DNA of 64,000 nt from Tolumonas lignilytica. Its GTDB lineage: Bacteria; Pseudomonadota; Gammaproteobacteria; Enterobacterales; Aeromonadaceae. The stretch lies in NCBI RefSeq assembly GCF_000527035.1, contig NZ_AZUK01000001.1:3034501-3098500 (forward strand). The letters are read 5' to 3'. The stretch's first letter is position 1. The number at the start of each line of letters is the position of its first letter. Position numbers and translations under genes: made by a program. Of this stretch, positions 1 through 7,901 are shown piece after piece. The notes under the pieces were generated by a model. That model was not told the origin of the DNA. It worked only from the letters and a program-made list of their open reading frames with translations, and made no database searches.

Positions 1-415
1 TAATTGTTTCTGCCATTGAGTCATCGAACGCTAAAACGTAGCGGATCGAAGCGGCATTAACCCCTGGTATTTCCTGTGACAATAGCGATGGCGTGACGAT
101 AAAGCTTTTAATAAATGAGGGTTTTAATTTTGAATTTGATTCATCTAATTCAATTCTGAGTATTTCGGCTTTATCTGTTGAGCTTTGTATTTCCCCTACA
201 TCATCGAGTGCTATTAAAGCTAAAGGTGATACACCAAAAAAAGCAGCTATCGGGATCATTTTATCTTTCTTTGGCTCAGAGCCGCCTTGATCGAGCTCTT
301 TGCACCATAGAGTCACTGTCTGGTTGGAGACGCCAATAGCTCTTGCCAGATCCGCCTTAGACTTATCCTGCAAATTCAGTAATTCATTAATCTTTTGAGC
401 TGTTGATTTAGCCAT
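1..415 (-). CDS. CI/LexA-type phage repressor, C-terminus cut by window edge
   Basis: Reading leftward from an ATG at 415, the product starts MAKSTAQKINELLNL and has an N-terminal helix-turn-helix (KADLARAIGVSNQTVTLW, about residues 18-35). A linker follows, and near residue 130 comes FDDSMAET. This resembles the GDSM-type motif around the catalytic serine of S24 (LexA/CI) self-cleaving peptidases. The family represses lytic promoters as a dimer and is inactivated by RecA-stimulated autocleavage in SOS. It is divergent from the Cro-like gene at 565, which makes this the primary immunity switch. The catalytic lysine would lie outside the window. Confidence 0.85.
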   Translation of the reverse strand, partial: MAKSTAQKINELLNLQDKSKADLARAIGVSNQTVTLWCKELDQGGSEPKKDKMIPIAAFFGVSPLALIALDDVGEIQSSTDKAEILRIELDESNSKLKPSFIKSFIVTPSLLSQEIPGVNAASIRYVLAFDDSMAETI

Positions 416-481
416 TTAGTACCAGCCATTTTTAAAAGAGTACACATTTCGCAATCATACAAGCAGTGCTTTATTTTTCCA

Positions 482-530
482 CTTGATGAAAACTCAAGCG
501 CTACTTGACATAAATCCGCTTATGATCAAG
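482..530. promoter_or_regulatory. putative repressor/Cro operators
   Basis: Between the divergent repressor and Cro genes are two dyads sharing the half-site CTTGA/TCAAG. One is a 17-bp palindrome, CTTGA-N7-TCAAG, at 482-498. The other is wider, with CTTGA at 504-508 and TCAAG at 526-530, and it covers the promoter predicted at 505-533. Position and shared half-sites suggest repressor/Cro binding. No footprint can be inferred from sequence alone. Confidence 0.55.
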
Positions 531-533
531 AAT
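505..533 (+). promoter_or_regulatory. rightward early promoter (PR-like)
   Basis: A consensus -35 TTGACA at 505-510 is followed after 17 bp by AAGAAT (528-533), a 4/6 match to the -10 consensus. It is correctly placed to transcribe cro and the early operon and overlaps the second operator dyad. Confidence 0.55.
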
Positions 534-564
534 CTCTTTATTGAATCATAAAGAGGTAGTTGAT

Positions 565-783
565 ATGCAAAACCAAGACAAAACGCCACTAGAAAAAGCA
601 ATTAATTCTGCCGGGAGTCAGGTTCTTCTGGCTGAAATGCTTGGTGTAACACCGCAAGCCGTACAGCAATGGAAAAAAAGTAACAAAGTCCCAGCAGAGC
701 GAGTGATTTCAGTGGAGCGTATTACCGGCGTTAGCCGTCACGATATCCGTCCTGATATTTATCCACGCGAATCAGCCGCTTAA
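565..783 (+). CDS. Cro/YdaS-type DNA-binding regulator
   Basis: A 72-residue protein with a helix-turn-helix (LAEMLGVTPQAVQQWKK). The C-terminal half, VPAERVISVERITGVSRHDIRPDIYP, is the hallmark of the YdaS/Cro family of phage regulators. The ATG at 565 is preferred over an upstream TTG at 541 because AAGAGG (551-556) sits 8 bp before it. As the first gene rightward of the divergent repressor, its likely role is to bind the shared operators and promote lytic development. YdaS was once described as an antitoxin, but position supports a Cro role here. Confidence 0.85.
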   Translation: MQNQDKTPLEKAINSAGSQVLLAEMLGVTPQAVQQWKKSNKVPAERVISVERITGVSRHDIRPDIYPRESAA

Positions 784-850
784 CCACAACTTAAGGATAA
801 ACAATCCATTCACAAGCGCTTGTCAATTCAATGACATCTGAGAGGTATCT

Positions 851-1366
851 ATGAAGGGAGAAAATCAGCTATTTCCCGAGGGACTGTGTGAGGCAATCAA
901 TCAGTGGAAACGCGTCGCTACACGAAAAAATATTTTACTTTCCATTGAGGACGCATTCTTCCTCCTTAAGGCGCAGGGCAAGCAATTGCCTTTTGAGCTG
1001 GCAGCACAGGGTAGCGAAGCCAATCACCGCCGCATTGAGCGCAATCTGATGAGTTTTGAAGACGTCAGAACGTTGTCAGCAGAACGGCGTCTGTTTTTCC
1101 TGACGTTCTATCCCGCCGTGATCTTGGCAATGCCGCTTGAAATCAAAGCCAAGTTCTTTGAGACAACATTCGGATCATACGGGGTCACGTTTTATGAGCC
1201 AGTAAAAATTGACCCGTCGCAATTCAAACAGTTGGTTTGTTCGCTGAATGAGTCAATAGGGCGGCTGAATATTGATGTTATCAACGGGAACGATGGCATG
1301 GCGTACATAGCACAGATGCGTGATGCGTTGGAGCGGGCCTCATCGACTGGATACAGAGCAGCATGA
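851..1366 (+). CDS. early phage protein in CII/YdaT position
   Basis: A 171-residue soluble protein directly after cro, with a GAGAGG ribosome site. I do not recognise a domain with certainty. In Rac-type and related lambdoid prophages this slot holds YdaT or a CII-type regulator, and the predicted helical content (ERNLMSFEDVRTLSAERRLFFL) is compatible with either. The stop overlaps the next possible start as ATGA at 1363-1366. Function unassigned; an early regulatory role is inferred from position only. Confidence 0.6.
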   Translation: MKGENQLFPEGLCEAINQWKRVATRKNILLSIEDAFFLLKAQGKQLPFELAAQGSEANHRRIERNLMSFEDVRTLSAERRLFFLTFYPAVILAMPLEIKAKFFETTFGSYGVTFYEPVKIDPSQFKQLVCSLNESIGRLNIDVINGNDGMAYIAQMRDALERASSTGYRAA

Positions 1367-1455
1367 AGCAGGAAATAAAAAGCCCGAGCGTTGCGGGAAC
1401 AACCTCAGGCGGCGAATCGTTCAACAACCACGAAGAAGGATTAAAAAGATGGTAG
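1363..1455 (+). CDS. possible 30-residue peptide
   Basis: An ATG at 1363 overlaps the preceding stop (ATGA) and opens a 30-codon frame ending TAG at 1455. It bridges to the next gene at 1449 with a 7-bp overlap. Such chained overlaps are typical of this operon, but the ribosome site is weak and no family is recognised. It may instead be a translational link. Confidence 0.3.
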   Translation: MKQEIKSPSVAGTTSGGESFNNHEEGLKRW

Positions 1456-1628
1456 CAGTCGGAGACATTTTAGGCAAATTCAGTTCGCGTAAAGCGGCTG
1501 AACAAGAGGCGGCTCGTCTTGGTTACACGAAGACCAAAGCGGGCTGGATGGGTTCAAAGCCTGGCGCACAGATCATCTATCTGCCAGCAACTAAACGTTA
1601 TCAAGTGCAGATGGTGGTGCCAGCATGA
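1449..1628 (+). CDS. small hypothetical early phage protein
   Basis: A 59-residue basic protein (GDILGKFSSRKAAEQEAARL and a C-terminal RYQVQMVVPA). The ATG at 1449 is chosen because AAGGA at 1436-1440 precedes it with 8-bp spacing; an upstream GTG at 1320 would lie inside the previous gene. It overlaps the antirepressor start by 4 bases. No family recognised. Confidence 0.65.
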   Translation: MVAVGDILGKFSSRKAAEQEAARLGYTKTKAGWMGSKPGAQIIYLPATKRYQVQMVVPA

Positions 1629-2398
1629 ACATTATTCCATTTAACTTCGAGTCAAAAGAAATTCGCGTTGTTGAGATCAATAATGATCCTTGGTTTGTTG
1701 CAAAAGATGTTGCTGTTGCGCTTGGGTATACAAATACAAACGATGCAATTTCACGCCACTGCAAGGGGGTCGTGAAACGCTACCCCCTTATGACACCAGG
1801 CGGAACGCAGGAAGCTCGTATTATTTCTGAATCTGACGTGCTAAGGCTTATTGTTGGAAGCGCACTTCCAGAAGCAGTTCAGTTTGAAAACTGGGTATTT
1901 GAAACAGTTCTTCCATCTATCCGCAAGAACGGTGGTTACATCGCTGGTCAGGAAACTGATGATCCTGAATTAATCATGGCCAAGGCGCTACAGGTAGCTC
2001 AGAACGTCATCTATAGGAAAACGCTGGAGCTGAAGCAGGCTAAAGAGATCATCGCTATTCAGTCCCCAAAGGCTGAGTTTGCTGATCGCATTGCAAGCGC
2101 CGAAAAAGGAACCCTTATCGGTAATTTCGCTAAGGCGGTTGGATTGGGCCCGAAATCAATTTTCAAAGTATTGCGCGATCAACGAGTGTTAATGAAGGGA
2201 GGTAATCGTCACAACCTGCCATTCCAGGAATACATAGAGCGTGGCTACTTTGAAGTCACAGAGCGGCCGTATGAAGTTAATGACGAAACCCGCATTGCAT
2301 TTACGCCGCTGATCACAGGTAAAGGCCAACAGTGGATCACTCAAAAACTGATCGCGTCTGGCCACCTGAAAGCTATTTCGACGGGGGTTCCGGCATGA
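1625..2398 (+). CDS. BRO-N/KilAC phage antirepressor
   Basis: A 257-residue protein. Residues about 1-105 form a BRO-N (Bro family) DNA-binding domain (NDPWFVAKDVAVALGYTN ... FENWVFETVLPSIRKNGGY). Residues about 145-250 form a KilAC/ANT domain (KAVGLGPKSIFKVLRDQRVL ... TPLITGKGQQWITQKL). Proteins with this architecture relieve repression by binding phage repressors or act as early regulators. It sits in the early operon between regulators and replication genes, with ATGA overlaps on both sides. A second antirepressor of a different family is at 36283. Confidence 0.88.
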   Translation: MNIIPFNFESKEIRVVEINNDPWFVAKDVAVALGYTNTNDAISRHCKGVVKRYPLMTPGGTQEARIISESDVLRLIVGSALPEAVQFENWVFETVLPSIRKNGGYIAGQETDDPELIMAKALQVAQNVIYRKTLELKQAKEIIAIQSPKAEFADRIASAEKGTLIGNFAKAVGLGPKSIFKVLRDQRVLMKGGNRHNLPFQEYIERGYFEVTERPYEVNDETRIAFTPLITGKGQQWITQKLIASGHLKAISTGVPA

Positions 2399-3411
2399 GC
2401 ACTGCAGAAGTAATCGCATTCCCAACACCTCAAATTCAACCGGCAGAGCCACCAAAGGAGGTTCGCGTGGCTGATTGTGATGATGGCTATACAAAAACGG
2501 CAAATGAAATTCAGAAGATGAAATGCAAGATCCGCTTATCTGGGCGTGAGCACAACATCCTCGAAGCGGTCATCTATTCGACATATGGATGGAACAAGAA
2601 ACAGGACAGGCTAACCAATACTTACTTGGCGAATATGTGTGATATGGACCCGTCAGACGTCAACAAAGCACTGATCGAACTAGGTAAGCGCAACGTGATA
2701 ACCATTCAGAAGATTGGTGTAATGAAGCTTGTCGGCATTAATAAAACAGTAAGCGATTGGGTGTTGGATAAGCAACCAAAACCAAAAAAACAAGATTCAA
2801 ATGAAAATGGTGAAATCACCCAGAATTTAGGCGAAATCGCCCAAAGTGATAGGCGGAACCGCCTTTCAGATCGGGCGAAACTACCCAACACCCAATACAG
2901 TCTTACCCAAGACAATAAAGAACTAAAAGATCCTTCGTCCGAGAATCCTGGCGGATTCACAAACGTTGATTCAAATGAGATTGTTCCTATTGAGCAAGAT
3001 TTAAAACCTAATCCCGTTAAAAACCGACCCGATGCGGCAGTGCAAACCCCGAAAGGCGACAAGTGGGGAACCGCTGAAGACCTGCAAGCGGCTGAGTACC
3101 TGTTCAAGAAAATTCAAATTATTCGGCCAACTGCGAAAACCCCGAATTGGCCTGAGTGGGCCAACACTATCCGAATCATGCGAGAGGCCGACGGAAGGAC
3201 TCATCGTGAAATCTGTGAGCTGTTTAAATTTGCCAATCAAGACGCATTCTGGTCATCAAACATCCTGAGCCCGGCAAAACTGCGCGACAAGTGGGACACG
3301 CTCTGCATTCAGAGAGAAACTAATCCAGCTAAAAATCATAAAGCATCTTCCGATGAATGGGCTGCTGCTGCCAAGGATACATCTTGGGGCAAAAACCTGG
3401 GGGGTTGGTAA
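2395..3411 (+). CDS. phage replication protein O-like
   Basis: A 338-residue protein starting at the ATG at 2395, which overlaps the previous stop. Residues about 25-125 match the replication protein O N-terminal winged-helix domain (GYTKTANEIQ, LSGREHNILEAVIYSTYGWNKKQDRL). In lambda-like phages O binds iterons in its own gene and recruits P and DnaB. The middle is a low-complexity linker (residues about 130-225), and the C-terminal part is helical (PNWPEWANTIRIMREADGRTH). The gene is followed immediately by a P-like gene. No clear iteron array was seen by eye within it. Confidence 0.82.
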   Translation: MSTAEVIAFPTPQIQPAEPPKEVRVADCDDGYTKTANEIQKMKCKIRLSGREHNILEAVIYSTYGWNKKQDRLTNTYLANMCDMDPSDVNKALIELGKRNVITIQKIGVMKLVGINKTVSDWVLDKQPKPKKQDSNENGEITQNLGEIAQSDRRNRLSDRAKLPNTQYSLTQDNKELKDPSSENPGGFTNVDSNEIVPIEQDLKPNPVKNRPDAAVQTPKGDKWGTAEDLQAAEYLFKKIQIIRPTAKTPNWPEWANTIRIMREADGRTHREICELFKFANQDAFWSSNILSPAKLRDKWDTLCIQRETNPAKNHKASSDEWAAAAKDTSWGKNLGGW

Positions 3412-3413
3412 GC

Positions 3414-4076
3414 ATGACTATGCAATCACTACAGAAAATCGCAGCAGGGATTACGCCTGACAATCTGCCAGCCATTCCAGCAGAGCGTAAGCCAGTTTTT
3501 ATCTCTGATCGGGATACCGAAGTTGTAAACGAGATATTTGAACGCTTGCAGGCAATATTCCCAGCATGGAAACACGCATTTCCAAAACCAGAGCATCTGG
3601 CAGCTGCAAAATCTGAATGGACCAAAGCGCTGGTTGAAGCGGGTTGCGTGAGTGATGCGCACTTGACGCATGGGTTCCGTATTGCAAGAGAACAGGATAT
3701 CCCATTCTTTCCGGCGCCAGGTCAATTTATTAAGTGGTGTCAGCCAACACCAGAAACACTTGGGATGCCAACTATTGAGCAGGCATTACATGAGATTAGC
3801 CGTCATCGTGCATCACATCCAGCAGTGATTCTAGCCGCAAGAGCGACTCGGTTTGAACGAGAAACGCTATCAGCATCTGAATATCAGCCAGTATTTGAGC
3901 GGTTCTATGAAGTGTTGGTTCGCAGGGTTATGGCAGGAGAAGATCTGTCAGTTGAAATCCCTAAGGCACTCCCTAAACAAAAAGATATTCAAATAAGCCC
4001 TGAGGAGCGTCAGCGTATAGCAGAAAAATGGGGCCCCAAAATACGTGAACTATTTAAACATGGCGGTGCGGTATGA
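3414..4076 (+). CDS. replication protein P-like (DnaB loader)
   Basis: A 220-residue protein with the P-family layout: IFERLQAIFPAWKHAF, then SEWTKALVEAGCVSDAHLTHGFR, then FFPAPGQFIKWCQPTP. Lambda P recruits and loads the host DnaB helicase at the O-bound origin. The start at 3414 lies 2 bp after the O stop behind a G-rich ribosome site. Position after O supports the call. Confidence 0.8.
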   Translation: MTMQSLQKIAAGITPDNLPAIPAERKPVFISDRDTEVVNEIFERLQAIFPAWKHAFPKPEHLAAAKSEWTKALVEAGCVSDAHLTHGFRIAREQDIPFFPAPGQFIKWCQPTPETLGMPTIEQALHEISRHRASHPAVILAARATRFERETLSASEYQPVFERFYEVLVRRVMAGEDLSVEIPKALPKQKDIQISPEERQRIAEKWGPKIRELFKHGGAV

Positions 4077-4231
4077 ACTTCTCAAAACTTTCCAACGATG
4101 AGTTACATGAACTGCTTGCAGCAAGAACACAACATGCTCGGAACATCGATGCAGAACGCGCAGTGCTGGAGGACGAGATCGCCGAAATTCAGACGGTGCT
4201 GAGTGATCGCAAGGAACAGGTGGCAGCATGA
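4073..4231 (+). CDS. small coiled-coil early protein
   Basis: A 52-codon gene chained by ATGA overlaps to both neighbours (start inside the P stop, stop inside the HNH start). The product, MNFSKLSNDELHELLAARTQ then VLEDEIAEIQTVLSDRKEQ, is strongly helical and probably a coiled coil. No family recognised. Confidence 0.65.
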   Translation: MNFSKLSNDELHELLAARTQHARNIDAERAVLEDEIAEIQTVLSDRKEQVAA

Positions 4232-4656
4232 GTTTGAAGCTATCAAAAAAACAACGTGAAGAGTTGCGCATGAAATTTGGCGGTCGTTGCGCCTATTGTG
4301 GTTGTCAGCTTCCAGAAAAAGGATGGCATGCCGATCATGTTAAAGCGGTTTATAGAGAACTTGAGATTGATCGTGAGGCAGGGAAGCAAGGTCAGTTTAA
4401 GCTGAAACAAACTGGAGAAGTATTCAAGCCAGAACATGATTGCCTTGAAAACCTGTTTCCTGCATGCGCTCCATGCAATTTATTTAAATCGACATTTAGC
4501 ATTAATGGATTTAGAGCTGAGATCGGAAGGCAAACAGAACGAGCGCGTGACTATTCAGTTAATTTCAGAACCGCAGAGCGATTTGGTCTGGTTCAGGTAG
4601 TAAGCAAGCCGGTTGTGTTCTGGTTTGAGCAATACCAGGCTGAGGTGACAGCATGA
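4228..4656 (+). CDS. HNH endonuclease
   Basis: A 142-residue protein with a zinc-type HNH nuclease core: CAYCGC at about 22-27, the catalytic WHADHV at about 33-38, and NLFPACAPCN at about 75-84. This is a beta-beta-alpha metal nuclease. In phages these act in DNA metabolism, packaging or as homing-type nucleases. It sits between small replication-region genes, with ATGA overlaps at both ends, so it is an integral operon member. Substrate unknown. Confidence 0.85.
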   Translation: MSLKLSKKQREELRMKFGGRCAYCGCQLPEKGWHADHVKAVYRELEIDREAGKQGQFKLKQTGEVFKPEHDCLENLFPACAPCNLFKSTFSINGFRAEIGRQTERARDYSVNFRTAERFGLVQVVSKPVVFWFEQYQAEVTA

Positions 4657-4991
4657 CAGCCAGAATTGACATATCACCAGTTGATATAGAACGTTTGGTC
4701 AAACAGCAGGTAACAGGGAAGATGCTTGCCGTGAAATATCGATGTAATCCAAAGACAATTTGCCGGAAGCTGAAAGATACAGGCGATCAGCGAGTCATTG
4801 ATGCACTGAGGAAAAACTCTGTCAGCCGTAAATTCAAAAAGAACCAATCGGGATGCCGAAAAGCCGCCGAAATGGTTTTAATGGGGGAGAAGATGGCCGT
4901 TATTGAGCTGGTCACTGGATGCTCAACGCAGACAATTTCAAGACTCAGGAGTGAGCTGTCAGAGATATTGCAATATGTATCATTAGGATAA
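4653..4991 (+). CDS. helix-turn-helix early protein
   Basis: A 112-residue basic protein with two apparent helix-turn-helix segments: VTGKMLAVKYRCNPKTICRKL (about 21-41) and KMAVIELVTGCSTQTISRLRSEL (about 79-101). The second resembles FlhC/transposase-like HTHs. It is the last gene of the early run before the cargo block. A pair of ATTAGGATA repeats follows its 3' end and could be its own operator (inference). Confidence 0.6.
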   Translation: MTARIDISPVDIERLVKQQVTGKMLAVKYRCNPKTICRKLKDTGDQRVIDALRKNSVSRKFKKNQSGCRKAAEMVLMGEKMAVIELVTGCSTQTISRLRSELSEILQYVSLG

Positions 4992-5008
4992 AATGACCTA
5001 TTAGGATA
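4982..5008. repeat. pair of 9-bp direct repeats before the DprA-like gene
   Basis: ATTAGGATA occurs at 4982-4990 and again at 5000-5008, 18 bp start to start. The first copy overlaps the end of the HTH gene. The spacing of nearly two helical turns and the position ahead of the next gene suggest an operator or a duplication. The 79-bp gap has no convincing promoter. Confidence 0.4.
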
Positions 5009-5070
5009 GTTCGTGATATTGTTATTAGTATGAGTTCATATATTGGCGATTAAAAAGGTTTTATTACGAA

Positions 5071-5970
5071 ATGAACCAACTGGATTTTATGTCGGCAATC
5101 GAGTCAGACCCGTTTGATAGAGCTATAGCTCCATTTACTGAAATGGCGGCTTATGAGGCTTTATGGGCTGAACAAGGTGCGACATTTAAAACTATTGCTG
5201 ATAAGTTTCGTGGTAACTCAAATCTACTACCATCTGATTTAGTTGATCCTTCTAAAATTGAAGAATTTAAAGCGATTCTTAGATCCATTTTTGGGAAATA
5301 TAGTGTAAAAAATGTTGGCGTTCGCGTCCATGGCGCAGCTGAATACCCTGCAAAACTAAGAGATGCAAGACATCCAATTGAGTTGCTTTATTATCAGGGT
5401 TGGTGGGATTTGGTTAATACCAGATCTGTTGCTGTCGTTGGATCTAGAAAAGTTTCAGAAGAAGGACGCAGAAGAACAGTTAGGTTGGTTAAGAACCTTG
5501 TCAAGGATGAGTTTACAATAATATCAGGGCTTGCAGAAGGTGTTGATTCTGCTGCTCATACAGCAGCGCTTGCTCTTGGTGGGAAGACTATTGCTGTAAT
5601 TGGCACTCCATTATCGCATTTTTATCCGAAACAAAATAAAAACCTTCAAGAAAGAATAAGGGAAGATTTTTTGTTGATTAGTCAGGTACCTTTTAAGCGG
5701 TATCTCGATCAGGATTATCGTAGTAACCGGATTTTCTTCCCTGAACGTAATGTAACAATGTCTGCACTTAGTGAGGCAACAATTATTGTGGAAGCCAGCG
5801 ACACATCAGGAACATTGACGCAGGCAAGAGCGGCTCTTCACCAAGGTAGAAAGTTATTTATACTGGAATCCTGCTTCCATAATCCAGATATCTCATGGCC
5901 TAAAAAATATGCTGAACTAGGTGCTATTCGTGTTTCTGACTATGAAGACATCAAGAGGGTTTTGGGATGA
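5071..5970 (+). CDS. DprA-like Rossmann protein paired with a PRTase
   Basis: A 299-residue protein with the DprA/Smf (LOG-like Rossmann) core: HGAAEYPAKL (about 88-96), VVGSRKVS (122-129), SGLAEGVDSAAH (152-163), FPERN (223-227) and EASDTSGTLTQA (241-252). Canonical DprA binds single-stranded DNA and loads RecA during transformation. This protein has a different ~80-residue N-terminus and stops right after the Rossmann domain, lacking the C-terminal winged helix of chromosomal DprA. It overlaps the next gene by 4 bp (ATGA), so the two are co-translated. A prophage has no evident need for competence, so a role in nucleic-acid or nucleotide sensing, plausibly defence, is inferred. Confidence 0.85.
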   Translation: MNQLDFMSAIESDPFDRAIAPFTEMAAYEALWAEQGATFKTIADKFRGNSNLLPSDLVDPSKIEEFKAILRSIFGKYSVKNVGVRVHGAAEYPAKLRDARHPIELLYYQGWWDLVNTRSVAVVGSRKVSEEGRRRTVRLVKNLVKDEFTIISGLAEGVDSAAHTAALALGGKTIAVIGTPLSHFYPKQNKNLQERIREDFLLISQVPFKRYLDQDYRSNRIFFPERNVTMSALSEATIIVEASDTSGTLTQARAALHQGRKLFILESCFHNPDISWPKKYAELGAIRVSDYEDIKRVLG

Positions 5971-6614
5971 AATTCAAATGGTCTCAAATTGATGAGCTGC
6001 TATTACCAGACCACTATTATCTTAGCCTAGATGATGAATGTTTCTTCCTTGGTGAATATACCGCAAGGCAGGGAGCAAATTATAGCGATACAAATCAGTT
6101 GATCATTAATCTCAAAAAGGGTGTTGATCGTAAGGGTAGAACTGAATACAAATACAAGATATCTGCTATTGATGAAGTGGCACAATATCTGGCTAATAAC
6201 ATTAATGCAAAAGGATGGACATTAGTTCCAGTGCCCCCGTCAAAATCAAAAGATGACCCAATGTATGACGATCGCCTAGTACAAATCTTGGCGAAGGCAA
6301 AAATGTTAAACAGTGATATAGATTACAGGGAATTAGTTGTTCAGATTGGATCATACCAAGCTGCGCACTTGACTAATGGGAATCGACCACGTCCTGATGC
6401 GTTGGCTGATAGGTATCAAATAGACAATTCGTTAATGGGTGGCCTTAGAGACATAATCATATTTGATGATGTTTTAACTGCGGGCAGTCATTTTGCTGCA
6501 ATGAAGAGATTTATTTCTGACCATGTCCCAGATAAACGGATTGTAGGCTTGTTTGTAGCCAGAACAACGAGAGATTCTGATGACCCATTTGAGGATTTTG
6601 AGGTGATAGCTTAA
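5967..6614 (+). CDS. phosphoribosyltransferase-like partner of DprA-like protein
   Basis: A 215-residue protein. IIIFDDVLTAGSHFAAMKR (163-181) is a type I phosphoribosyltransferase PRPP-binding loop (DDVxTxG). LVPVPPSKSKDDP (about 87-97) is like the VPVP segment of ComF-type PRTases. The N-terminal ~80 residues are unassigned. ComF and DprA are both natural-competence proteins in free-living bacteria; here their relatives form a two-gene unit on a prophage with a 4-bp overlap. The acidic pair and loop look intact, so PRPP or nucleotide binding is likely. The substrate is unknown. Confidence 0.82.
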   Translation: MKFKWSQIDELLLPDHYYLSLDDECFFLGEYTARQGANYSDTNQLIINLKKGVDRKGRTEYKYKISAIDEVAQYLANNINAKGWTLVPVPPSKSKDDPMYDDRLVQILAKAKMLNSDIDYRELVVQIGSYQAAHLTNGNRPRPDALADRYQIDNSLMGGLRDIIIFDDVLTAGSHFAAMKRFISDHVPDKRIVGLFVARTTRDSDDPFEDFEVIA

Positions 6615-6629
6615 TTATTACAGCATGGG

Positions 6630-7901
6630 TCAGATAACCACTGGTAAATCATCCCAACGTGTCGTATAAGCCGGTGACAAGTTACCACGCTTCATAGCCC
6701 ACTCCTGCTTCACCCCCTGACCTGCAAACCAGATATTGCCTTTTCCGCTGTGGTTTATCTTGTCGATTACCGTCATAAGTTCTTTGCTGTCTGTCCGACT
6801 ACTGATCTCATCAAACAAGCTCATCTGATAAATGCCCGGCTCGAAAAAATCAGCCAGCATGATCCCAGCTTTCATGTATCTGTAACCTGGCTTCCAAATA
6901 CCACGCAGCATTCTTATGGCGTAGAGAATTATGTCTCTGCTGTCATCTGTTGGAATTGGCATTCTTGCGGTGGCAGAGTTTGAGTAATAGGGCTCAGTTT
7001 TTGAGAATGGATTGGTTCGCAGGAATACGGTAACCGACTGCGCATATTGTTTTTCTAACCTGAGTTTTTCTGCTGCCCGGACAGCATAATTGCAGATCGC
7101 TTCGCGTATATGCTGAAACTGTTTGATACGTTGACCAAACGAGCGTGAGCAGACTATCTGTTTTTTGGTTGGCGACACATCATCAAGTTCAAGACATGAT
7201 TCGCCATTCAACTCATGGATAGTTCGCTCAAGCACAACGGAAAACTGTTTACGGATCAGCTTTGGATTTGCATTTGCCAATTGCAAAGCCGTTTTAATAC
7301 CCATCATCTGCAGTTGCTTCGTTAACTTTCGGCCAACACCCCACACTTCCTCTATTGGTGTTATGGATAACAATTTACGCTGCCGGTCACGTGAAGTCAG
7401 GTCAACAACTCCGCCGGTTGCCGGATATATCTTTGCAGCATGGTTAGCCAGCTTTGCCAGTGTCTTGGTTGGTGCAATTCCAACGCAAACAGTAATGCCT
7501 GTCCACTGGACAACTGTTTGTCTTACCTGTTTGCCGAAATCAACCAATGACATCGCATTTGAAACGCCGGTTAAATCCAAAAAGGATTCGTCTATTGAGT
7601 AAACCTCAACTCTTGGTGCCAGCATTTCAAGAACAGACATGACGCGGTTTGAAATATCTGCATATAGAGCATAGTTGGATGAGAACACCTGCACACCGTA
7701 GTAGGTGAGTTGATCTTGTATCTGGAAAAGCGGAACGCCCATCTTGATACCGATCTCTTTAGCTTCCCTGGAACGAGCCACCACGCAGCCATCGTTATTT
7801 GATAGCACAACGATGGGGGTGTTTTTTAAGTCAGGTCGGAATAGTTTTTCGCATGATGCGTAAAAATTATTGCAGTCAACCAAGGCAAAGGTCTTAGACA
7901 T
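6630..7901 (-). CDS. umuC: UmuC-type Y-family DNA polymerase (Pol V catalytic subunit)
   Basis: A 423-residue protein, full length for UmuC. It has the N-terminal metal-binding DCNNFYASCEKLFRP (from residue 9), the catalytic YSIDESFLDLTG (about 100-111) and helix-hairpin-helix VWGVGRKLTKQL. A clamp-binding motif QMSLFD lies near residue 356. The family performs error-prone translesion synthesis with UmuD'2. It overlaps umuD by 8 bp and is convergent with the DprA/PRTase pair, 15 bp from its end. A prophage copy raises host mutagenesis and survival after SOS. Confidence 0.95.
   Translation of the reverse strand: MSKTFALVDCNNFYASCEKLFRPDLKNTPIVVLSNNDGCVVARSREAKEIGIKMGVPLFQIQDQLTYYGVQVFSSNYALYADISNRVMSVLEMLAPRVEVYSIDESFLDLTGVSNAMSLVDFGKQVRQTVVQWTGITVCVGIAPTKTLAKLANHAAKIYPATGGVVDLTSRDRQRKLLSITPIEEVWGVGRKLTKQLQMMGIKTALQLANANPKLIRKQFSVVLERTIHELNGESCLELDDVSPTKKQIVCSRSFGQRIKQFQHIREAICNYAVRAAEKLRLEKQYAQSVTVFLRTNPFSKTEPYYSNSATARMPIPTDDSRDIILYAIRMLRGIWKPGYRYMKAGIMLADFFEPGIYQMSLFDEISSRTDSKELMTVIDKINHSGKGNIWFAGQGVKQEWAMKRGNLSPAYTTRWDDLPVVI

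Noticed and set aside
93-290. 65-codon plus-strand frame near the left edge
   Set aside because: It lies antisense inside the CI-type repressor, whose helix-turn-helix and S24-like motif are clear.
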